DNA of 64,000 bases from positions 7,398,811 to 7,462,810 of the forward strand of contig NW_020312902.1 in the NCBI RefSeq assembly GCF_003265705.1, read 5' to 3'. Every line of letters begins with the position of its first letter. Position 1 is the stretch's first letter. The notes under the pieces were generated by a model. It saw nothing but the letters and a program-made list of their open reading frames with translations, was not told the origin of the DNA and did not search any database. Below are positions 56,236 to 64,000 of this stretch, piece after piece. The position numbers were made by a program, and so were the translations under genes. This stretch comes from Callorhinus ursinus (taxonomy: Eukaryota; Chordata; Mammalia; Carnivora; Otariidae).

Positions 56236-57715
56236 ACAGCACAGATGCCAAGCTCACACTAAATGACACAGCCTCATTTACAATTTTTGGAGTGGGTGTC
56301 GTGAACTAGGTGAGCTGATGGCTAGCGGGTAGTGGTCAGAGAATGGCATGCTTGAAATAGGGAGTTCAAGGGTTTGAACATGAGAAAATGTGGCATGGCA
56401 GAAAAAAAGATCTCTAGAGATGAGAAGATTAAGGAAATAAAGAGCCTAAGAGTTGGATGACAAATTATCACAGATATTGGGGCCTTCAAGAATGGTGACA
56501 AGTGTTAAGGAAACAGATTTCCTTACTGCAGGACTTCTGAACGAGAGCCTTATATGCTGACTTCTTTTATGACATCCCAAAAGGGAAAAACATATGTTGC
56601 ATTTCTCATATTTATTCATCATGATATTCTTTCTCTCAAAACATATAATAAAATATTCATAGGGATCTAGTCCAAGAAACAATACAGATAAACTAACTCC
56701 AGGGCAAAGCCACCCAATGCCTAATGCCTACACACCTAACCTTTTATTGCCCGCCCATACCCCAGACCCCAAATTAACCAAGAAATAGTTCTGAGAATAT
56801 TTATAGCTCACTGAGGGACAAACATGTGCCTTTGAAGAATTATTTATTACAGGACTTTGAAAGTTTCTGCTTTCCTTCATCTTTTCCACGCTAAGATCTA
56901 GTCCAAATGGTCAAATGAGCTGTAATTCTGATTGCCAGAAAAATCTCAGCTGCAAACCATTCTCCCAAAGCAATCCAGGCCTGCTTTTCAGGCTTGAGTT
57001 TGAGATGAGGCAAAAAAATCTGCAAGATAAACATTTGTTCTTCCCCCCTGCTGACGTCAACCCGAATACTTGGTTTTTGAGACTCACTCATCATCAATCC
57101 CCTATGAGTGTGGAACTCTGTACTGCCCTGTATTTAGAGACCTGGACACAGTTCAGTAGAGAAGCAGCCCACCACTTTCCTCCTATTTTCTCTGCTAATG
57201 GAAACCTTTTAAACTGCTGAACTTTTTATTGGTTATTTGTTACTGTCATTCGCCATTGTCTGTTCCCAAGATGATGGATGTCACTAAATCCACTTCTCCC
57301 TAAGCCTTGGTGGGAATTGAATTGACATTCAAGTGCAAACAGCCCAGCCACTAACCACAATACAATTCCAGCCACCGTTATCCCATGTCCAGATTAATTT
57401 TAGTCATTTGTAAACAGCATGTGAGTGGTAAAGTTAAAGTCAATGAAGAAAGAGAATAATATTGACAATAATTCCCTCAAGCCACTCTCAACCTGTCTCC
57501 CATTGTTATATATTATTTCACCAACTGGAATGCATTTTCTTTCCCAGTTTCTTGTGATACCAAACTGGCTTAGAATGACCGTCTTTCATATTTCTATGGG
57601 CTATATTATTATCACAGTGTAACTATATGCTATGGTTACATTTTCTTTGGAATTTCCCAAACATAATTCTCTCTTCCTTTTCCACCAAAGAGGAGCCATG
57701 GAACACATCTAATAA
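56236..57715. other. Single-copy sequence with a consensus CRE
   Basis: No repeat is recognised over 1.5 kb. TGACGTCA, the full cAMP-response element palindrome, lies at 57052-57059. Frames at 56891-57220 on both strands (up to 101 codons) have no known domain. Confidence 0.4.
57052..57059. promoter_or_regulatory. CRE-like palindrome TGACGTCA
   Basis: Exact consensus for CREB/ATF dimers, in repeat-free sequence with a central CpG that has escaped decay. No core promoter elements are seen near it, so any function would be as a distal element. Chance occurrence is possible in 64 kb. Confidence 0.3.
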
Positions 57716-57728
57716 AAAGTATTGTTTT

Positions 57729-57918
57729 GGGGGCACCTGGGTGGCACAGTCAGTTAAGCAGCCAACCCTTGGGTTTTGGCTCAGGTCATGATCTTGGGGT
57801 CCTGAGATCCAGCCCCATGTCAGGCTCTGTGCTCAGCGAGGAGTCCGCTTCTCTCTCTCTCTCCCTCTTCCCCTCCCCCCAACTTTCTAAAATAAACAAA
57901 TCTTTAAAAAAAATTTTT
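57729..57918 (+). mobile_element. Can-SINE (sense)
   Basis: GGGGCACCTGGGTGGCACAG, TTTTGGCTCAGGTCATGATC, (CT)n, AAATAAACAAATCTTTAAAA. Target duplication AAGTATT[G/A]TTTT lies near 57718-57728 and 57919-57930. Confidence 0.95.
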
Positions 57919-58030
57919 AAGTATTATTTTTTATTTCACGGCCCTAGGTCCATGTAAATGATGATCAGTAATTCATGGCGAACAAACCCAATGCTACTGG
58001 TTTCTTTACAGTGTTCCATTTTTTCTACAA

Positions 58031-58134
58031 ATCTCTATCTATCTATCTATCTATCTATCATCTATCATCTATCTATCTACCTATCTATAATCTATTTATC
58101 TATCTATTGATCTATCATCTATTTATCTATATCT
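58031..58134 (+). repeat. (TCTA)n tetranucleotide microsatellite
   Basis: About 100 bp of TCTA units. The first block is pure; later units are interrupted by TCATCTA, TACC and TATTTA. A typical hypervariable STR. Confidence 0.95.
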
Positions 58135-58299
58135 TTTATAACAATCATTGGCAGTGTGTTGGAAAACTACACTGAACACAAAATTAAGCTCAATGGTCTC
58201 AATGAATTTTGGTGTCAATATGGGATGGACTTAGAAGTGTCAAAGAGATTTGTAGAAATCAGGTTCACTTATATTCCTCCACAGGAAATATTCTAAATC

Positions 58300-58635
58300 A
58301 GCTTTTTAAAATTAGCTTTATTGAGATATAATTTACAAACAATAAAAAGCCCACATTTGAAATGCACAAATCAATGAGCTTTGAAAAATATAGAAAGGAA
58401 CACAACCATTAGCAAAAACAGGATATAAAACACTTCCCATTTCCATCTCCAAGTTTTTTAGTGTCCCTTTCCAGACAATGCCTACCCCCATAGGAAACTC
58501 CTATTCTGAATTCTATTTCGGAGTGTTTTGCCTGTTTTGGGTGTGTTATTCACTTTATATAAATGAAATCATACAATACGTACAATGGTGGAGCTGGCCA
58601 CATTGGCTCATCTTGATACTTTTTTTTCTTCCAAG
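58300..58635 (-). mobile_element. Old LINE-1 3' end (L1M type, antisense)
   Basis: 'ttagctttattgagatataa', 'tttacaaacaataaaaagcc', 'ataaatgaaatcatacaata' are the L1M 3' region complement. Probably the left end of the element that resumes at 59120. Confidence 0.8.
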
Positions 58636-58839
58636 TTTTTTTTTTTAATTCTAGTTAACATACATTGTGATATTAGTTTCAAGTGTAGAATTTAGAGATT
58701 CATCACCTGCATACATCACCCAGTGCTCATCACAATAAGTGCCCTCCTTAATCCCCATCACTCATTTAGCCCATTTCCCCATGCACCTCCCCTCCAGCAA
58801 CCCTCAGTTTGTTCTCTATACTTAAGAGTCTGTTTTTAT
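58636..58839 (-). mobile_element. Carnivore LINE-1 3' end (antisense)
   Basis: Poly-T, 'aattctagttaacatacatt', 'gtgatattagtttcaagtgt', 'gcatacatcacccagtgctc', 'ccctccttaatccccatcac', 'aaccctcagtttgttctcta'. An older subtype than the copies at 22-24 kb (TTAACTAGAATT end). Confidence 0.88.
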
Positions 58840-58910
58840 TGAACACTACATCTGAAACTAATGATGTACTATATGTTGACTAATTGAATTTAAATCAAAA
58901 ATTTTTTTAA
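58840..58910 (+). mobile_element. About 70-bp LINE-1 3' tip (sense), nested
   Basis: 'gaacactacatctgaaacta', 'atgatgtactatatgttgac' and an A/T-rich tail. AAGAGTCTGTTT precedes it (from 58824) and AAGATTCTGTTT follows (58911-58922), fitting a target duplication inside the antisense L1 fragment. Confidence 0.75.
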
Positions 58911-58922
58911 AAGATTCTGTTT

Positions 58923-59118
58923 GGGGCACCTGGCTGGCTCAGTTGGTTAGGCGGCCGCCTTTGGCTCAGGTCATGGTCCCAGGGTCCTGGGACTCAGTCA
59001 CACATTGGACTCCCTACTCAGCGGGGAGTCTGCTTCTCCCTCTGCCCCTCCCCCCACCAGTTCTCTCAATCTTTCTCTCTCTCATGCTCTCTCAAATAAA
59101 TAAATAAAATCTTTAAAA
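58923..59118 (+). mobile_element. Can-SINE (sense), third level of the nest
   Basis: GGGGCACCTGGCTGGCTCAG, CTTTGGCTCAGGTCATGGTC, CTCTCAAATAAATAAATAAA. It sits directly behind the second copy of the 70-bp L1's target repeat. Confidence 0.95.
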
Positions 59119-60096
59119 AGTGTTTTTATGATGCTTTCGAACTTCATTTATTTTATTTTTTGGCTTTTCCTTTTAAGTATATGTTCCATTCTGAATTGAT
59201 CTTTTTATATGGTGTGAGGGAGTGGCTGAGGTTTGTGTTTTTCCCATAGGAATAAAAAAATTTCTTTCTGTATAGAATTATGTTAATGCCTTTGTTGAAA
59301 ATCAACCATATGACCATATGTGTGGGTCTATTTCTAGAATATCTGTTATGTTCCACTGATCTAAATGTGTATATTTACCTAACATCACACTGCCTTGATT
59401 ACTGCAGATTTGTAGTAACTCTTAAAAACATATAATGTAAGTACTCCAACTCATTTTTCTTTCTCCAAACGATTTTGGCTGTTTTAGATCTTTTGCACTG
59501 CCATATAAATTTTAGAATGAGCTTGTAAATTTTTTTAAAAGCCTGGTAAAATTGTGATTGTAATTTGGTTGAATCTATACATTAATTTGTAAAGAACTGA
59601 CAACAATATTGTATCATCCAATACATGAACATGATATATCTCCCCATTTATTTAAAGTTCTTTAATTTCACTAAACAATGCTCTGCAATTTTCGACATAG
59701 AGCTTTTGCACATCTTTGGATATTTTTATGGTATTGTAAATATAATTTAAATTTTTTTATGTTTAATTGCTTATTGTTAATGTGTAGAAATTAGTAGATT
59801 TTTGTATTATGACCTATGTCCTGTGACTTCATTAAATTTGTTCATTCATTCACATAGTCATTTCTAAAGACTATTTAGGATTTCCTACATAGACATTTAC
59901 ATTGTATGTGAATAAAAGTGGTTATATTTCTTCTTTTCTAATCTGTATGCCTTTTTTTGCCCACTGAACTGGCTAGGACTTCCAATACAAGGTTGAATAG
60001 AAGTGATAAGAATGAACATACGTGTCTTGTTTTTAAGCTTAGTGAGAAAACATTCAATATATCACCATTTTTGGATGGTATTAGCAGCAAGTTTTT

Positions 60097-60287
60097 TTTT
60101 TTAAGATTTTATTTATTTATTTGACAGAGAGACACAGCCAGAGAGGAAACATAAGCGGGGGAGTGGTAGAGGGAGAAGCAGGTTTACCGTGGAGCAGGGA
60201 GCCTGATGCAGGGCTTGATCCCAGGACCCCGGGAGCCCGACCCGAGCCGAAGGCAGACGCCCAACAACTGAGCCACCTAGGCGCCCC
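60097..60287 (-). mobile_element. Can-SINE (antisense)
   Basis: TTTTAAGATTTTATTTATTT, GACAGAGAGACACAGCCAGA, TTGATCCCAGGACCCCGGGA, GAGCCACCTAGGCGCCCC. Target duplication AGC[A/T]GCAAGTTTTT lies at 60083-60096 and from 60288. Confidence 0.96.
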
Positions 60288-60539
60288 AGCTGCAAGTTTT
60301 TTGTAGATGCCCTTAATCAGGTTGATTTTGACCTTTCAATATTTTGTATTTTCATTACTATTCAATTAAAAATATTTTCTAATTTCTCTTAGGATTTCTT
60401 CTTGAACATATTGGTTATTTAGAAGTAGGATGTTTAATTTATAAATATTTAGAAACTTTTCCAGATATTATATTGTTAAAAATTACTAATTTAACTATGT
60501 TGTGGCTAGAGAACATACTTTATAACATTTCTGTCTTTT

Positions 60540-62183
60540 TTGTTATTATGTTATATTAGTCACTGTACATTACATCATTAGTTTTTGATGTAGTGTTCCA
60601 TGATTCATTGTGTATAACACCCACTGCTCCATGCAATACGTGCCCTCCTTAATACCCATCACCAGGCTAACCCATCTCCCCACCCCCCACCCCTCTAAAA
60701 CCTTCAGTTTGTTTCTCGGAGTCCATAGTCTCTCGTGGTTCATCTCCCCCCCCCCCCAATTTCCCCCTCTTCATATTTCCCTTCCTTCTCCTAATGTCCT
60801 CCATTCTATTCCTTATGTTCCACAAATAAGTGAAACCATATAACTGACTTTCTCTGCTTGACTTATTTCACTTAGCATAATCTCCTCCAGTCCCATCCAT
60901 GTTGATGCAAATGTTGGGTATTCATCCTTTCCAATGGCTGAGTCATATTCCATTGTATATATGGGCCACATCTTCTTTATCCATTCATCTATTGAAGAGC
61001 ATCTTGTCTCTTTCCACAATTTGGCTATTGTGGACATTGCTGCTATGAACATTGGGGTGCATATGGCCTTTCTTTTCACTACATCTGTATCTTTGGGGTA
61101 AATACCCAGTAGTGCAATTGCTGGGTCATAGGGTAACTCTATTTTCAATTTTTTGAGGAACCTCCAGACTGTTTTCCAAAATGGCTGTACCAACTTGCAT
61201 TCCCACCTACAGGGTAAGAGGGTTCCCCTTTCTCCACAGCCTCTCCAACATTTGTTTTTCCTTGCCTTGTCAATTTTTGCCATTCTAACTGGTGTAAGGT
61301 GGTATCTCAATGTGGTTTTGATTTGAATTTCCCTGATGGCTAATGATGATGAACATTTTTTCATGTGTCTGTTAGCCATTTAAATGTATGTCTTCTTTGG
61401 AGAGGTGTCTGTTCATGTCTTCTGCCCATTTTTTGACTTGATTATTTGTTTTTTGGGTGTTGAGTTTGAGAAGTTCTTTATAGATCTTGGATACCAGCCC
61501 TTTGTCTGTAGTGTCATTTGCAAATATCTTCTCCCATTCTGTGGGTTGCCTCTTTGTTTTGTTGACTGTTTCCTTTGCTGTGCAGAGCTTTTTATCTTGA
61601 TGAAGTCCCAAAAGTTCATTTTTACTTTTGTTTCCCTTGCCTTTAGAAACGTGTCTTGAAAGAAGTTGCTGTGGCTGATGTCGAAGAGGATACTGCCTAT
61701 GTTCTCCTCTACGATTTTGATGGATTCCTGTCTCACATTGAGGTCTTTCATCCATTTTGAGTTTATCTTTTTGTATGGTGTATGAGAGTGGTCAAGTTTC
61801 ATTCTTCTGTATATAGCTGTCCAGTTCTCCTAGAATCGTTTATTGAAGAGACTATCTTTTTTCCATTGCATATTTTTTCCTGCTTTGTCGAAGATTATTT
61901 GACCATAGAGTTGAGGGTCCAAATCTGGGCTCTCTATTCTGTTCCATTGGTCTATGTGTCTGTTTTTGTGCCAGTACCACGCTGTCTTGGTGATCACAGC
62001 TTTGTAAATTAGCTTGAAATCAATCAGGCAACATGATGCCCCCAACTTTGTTTTTCTTTTTCAACATTTCCTTGGCGATTTGGGGTCTTTTCTGATTCCA
62101 TACAAATTTTAGGATTGTTTGTTCCAGCACTTTGAAAAATGTCATTGGAATTTTGATTGGGATGGCATTGAAGGTATAGATTG
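60540..62183 (-). mobile_element. Carnivore LINE-1, 5'-truncated, antisense
   Basis: Poly-T, 3' UTR complement (attatgttatattagtcact; tcttaatacccatcaccagg-like; C-runs at 60677-60694 and 60747-60758), then the ORF2 complement up to 'ggcattgaaggtatagattg'. Its missing 5' tip reappears inverted at 62259-62303. Left target copy AACATTTCTGTCTTTT lies at 60524-60539. Confidence 0.95.
60813..61379 (-). pseudogene. LINE-1 ORF2 C-terminal remnant, Cys-rich motif damaged
   Basis: A 188-codon frame equivalent to the C-terminal end of ORF2p ([23 protein letters not shown]-type tract [13 protein letters not shown]). The Cys-rich motif reads [18 protein letters not shown]: the histidine of CX3CX7HX4C is proline here. 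Upstream parts of the protein continue in other frames (61372-61802 and 61830-62262), so several frameshifts separate them. A dead copy, older than the one at 22259. Confidence 0.93.
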
Positions 62184-62303
62184 CACATGGAGTTTTAATA
62201 AAAACCATATACTTGGCCATACAATAAACTTCAGTGGTTTTTAAAAGACAGAAATGTTCCATTTACAATAGCACCAAAAACCATAAGATATCTTGAAATA
62301 AAA
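62179..62303. other. Inverted segment: flank + target duplication + LINE-1 5' tip
   Basis: 62179-62242 is the sense form of old L1 sequence that should continue the antisense L1 beyond 60539 (complement reads ccaagtatatgg...ccatgtgcaa). 62243-62258, AAAAGACAGAAATGTT, is the exact reverse complement of the left target copy. 62259-62303 (ccatttacaatagcaccaaa, aaccataagatatcttgaaa) is the young L1's 5' tip in sense orientation. Inverting this block restores L1, target copy, flank in the expected order. Confidence 0.85.
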
Positions 62304-63560
62304 TAAAATTTTCAGCTGTGATGGCAGATTTGTTATTCCTTTTTTGATTTTTGAATTCACTAATTTTGTTGCTCTGTTATTAGGTACATTAATGTTTTTA
62401 AATTATTATGTCTTCTTGGTGAATTGTAACTTTAATCATTATGAAATGTCCATCTTTATCCACTCTTTTGTAAAATTTATTATCTTGATAACTACTTGCT
62501 CAAATAGTAATATAGCCACACCTACTATCTTATGCTTACTTTTAGCCAGGTATATCTTTTTCCATTTTTTATCGTTCAATGTATCTGTGGCTTTATATTT
62601 AAAATATGATTTTAGTATATGGCATATAATTTGGACCTTCTTTTTTATCTAACCTGCCAGTGTCTGCATTTTAATTCAAATCTTTAGTTTATTTACATAT
62701 GATGTAATTATTCATATGATTCTATTAAAGTCTGTTATCTTGCTATTTGTTTCCTACCTGTCCAATGTGTTTGTTTTTCTTCTTTTGTTCTTTTCCTCCT
62801 TTTTTTTGTTATCATATTCAACTATTTGTAGTGAGCCACTTAGTAACCTCTATTGGGTTTTTAGCTATAACTTACTATTTTTATTGATTACTTTAGGGTC
62901 AAAAGTATGCAACTTTAATGTATCAATGTTTATTTACAAAGTGATATTGTATCTCTTCACATTTCATACCTGATAGTTCTCATTTTCTTCTTCCCAATTC
63001 CCATTACACACCTCAAAATAATAATACATTTACCCATTCCCACATTCTTTGTGCTATTTTTGTCATATGTCTGTATTTCACCCTTGTTAATGAAGGGTAT
63101 TTTCTCTGAATATAGAATATGAGATGTCAGATTTTTCTTTTTCAGCGTTTAAAAAAATGCCATTCCATTGTTTTCCTACTTTCATTGTTTCTGATGAAGT
63201 CCACTATCATACTTAAGAGTTTCCCTGTATGTATTAGATTTTCTCTGCTTTTAAGATGTTTTGTTTCTTCATTTTTCAATTTCTTCTGTTTAAGTATAAT
63301 GTGTTTAAGTGTGGTTTTCTTTGTATTCTTTCTGTTGTGGGTTCACCAAGCATCCTGGATCTATAAGTCAATGTTTTTCATCAAATTCAGAAAGTATTTG
63401 GCTACTAATTTTCAAAGTTTTTATGCTGTTTTCTTGCTCTCATCCTTCTGAGACTCTAATTATATATTTGATAAGGTGTCCAATATTATTCCAAAAGTTT
63501 TCTAATATGCTGCGAATTTTTCTTCAGTCTTTTCTTTTAGATTCTGTTGGGGCAGATTTA

Positions 63561-64000
63561 GGAGGAGCCTTATTCTAAAGTTTGACTCTTAATTTTAAGA
63601 TAAAGTCTTCCTTGTGTCTTACCTGGAGTTGGAGTGTTAATGAAGTTTATCCACTCTGACTGGGCTGGACCTCCAATGTTTTCCAACACTGTTGATATCT
63701 AGAATCTCTGTTTCCTTCCCAATGCCATTAACAGCCACTTGCTCATATGCCTCCATGGAATCTTGCCCTGTACACGCACAGCCTAGCCCTCAACCAAGGA
63801 TTCACAAGGAACCGCCATGCAAACTTTCACCACCACTACCCTGCAGTATGTATCTTTCTCCTCTCTGATGCTTTACCCTACAGAATATACAGATCTTCTA
63901 GCTGCCCTGAATTCTAAGCATTTGCAGAGAGGACTTTCCCCCCTCAATAAAACAGCTGCACTCTGTTCATTGCATTGAGGTCAGAAAATTGTACCCAGGC
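63561..64000. other. Unassigned sequence, possibly 5' part of the old L1
   Basis: GC-richer and without simple repeats. May be the degraded 5' UTR or ORF1 complement of the antisense L1, or single-copy DNA. No gene is recognised. Confidence 0.35.

Larger units (their letters stand above)
59120..63560 (-). mobile_element. Large old LINE-1 (L1M type), antisense, heavily interrupted
   Basis: ORF2 complement in canonical order: 'gaattgatctttttatatgg', 'tgttccactgatctaaatgt', 'tttagaatgagcttgtaaat', 'ttgcccactgaactggctag', then after the SINE 'tatgttgtggctagagaaca'. After the younger L1 it resumes with 'gctctgttattaggtacatt', 'aatagtaatatagccacacc', 'aatgccattccattgttttc', and 'ggttcaccaagcatcctgga' toward its 5' part. 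Internal gaps exist. It hosts the SINE at 60097 and the L1 at 60540. Confidence 0.88.

Noticed and set aside
58031..58134. CRISPR-like repeat array
   Set aside because: Short tetranucleotide microsatellite in a mammalian genome; no spacer-repeat structure.
60540..62303. Simple twin-priming inversion of the L1
   Set aside because: The inverted part includes the target duplication and flanking old L1 sequence, which twin priming does not invert; a later micro-inversion fits better.

Overview
This window looks like ordinary, repeat-rich, non-coding nuclear DNA from a carnivoran mammal. I find no convincing host protein-coding exon, no RNA gene and no CpG island. The clade call rests on many tRNA-derived Can-SINEs (GGGGCGCCTGGGTGGCTCAG heads, TCAAATAAATAAA-type tails) and on LINE-1 3' ends of a carnivoran type. 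The SINE body (GGGAGAAGCAGGCTCCC, GAGCAGGGAGCCCGATG) resembles the caniform form rather than the cat form, and I see no copy of the dog-specific young SINEC_Cf head. A non-canid caniform (bear, seal or mustelid group) is therefore the best guess. Repeat family names come from recalled consensus sequences, not from a search.

Layout. 1-4.4 kb: mostly single-copy sequence with MIR pieces and one SINE. 4.4-14 kb: old antisense L1 fragments, seven SINEs (two in tandem at one target), MIR and L2. 15.1-15.5 kb: an AT-rich block with a near-perfect 58-nt inverted repeat. 15.5-21.8 kb: L2, MIR, an unassigned old repeat and single-copy sequence. 21.8-24.9 kb: a cluster of young L1 pieces, including a 2.06-kb 5'-truncated copy with 15-bp target duplications and a still-open ORF2 C-terminal frame. 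25-36 kb: MaLR-type LTRs, MIR, L2, a small palindromic DNA transposon and single-copy DNA. 36-38 kb: old sense L1 ORF2 interrupted by a SINE. 38-52 kb: largely single-copy DNA with microsatellites, MIR/L2 pieces, a hAT-like remnant and a 10-N assembly gap flanked by identical 25-bp ends. 52-55.4 kb: a long old antisense L1 lying within L2 sequence, carrying a 49-bp L1 insertion at its edge. 57.7-63.6 kb: densely nested repeats, including a young antisense L1 whose 5' junction, target duplication and flank appear to have been inverted after insertion.

Nothing here works together as a gene system; the content is a record of successive retrotransposition. The best leads are structural: the post-insertion micro-inversion near 62.2 kb, the AT-rich hairpin at 15.2 kb, the very short L1 insertions, the tandem SINEs at one site, and the probably artificial gap at 50.8 kb. 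The single-copy stretches may be intron or intergenic; the sequence does not decide which.
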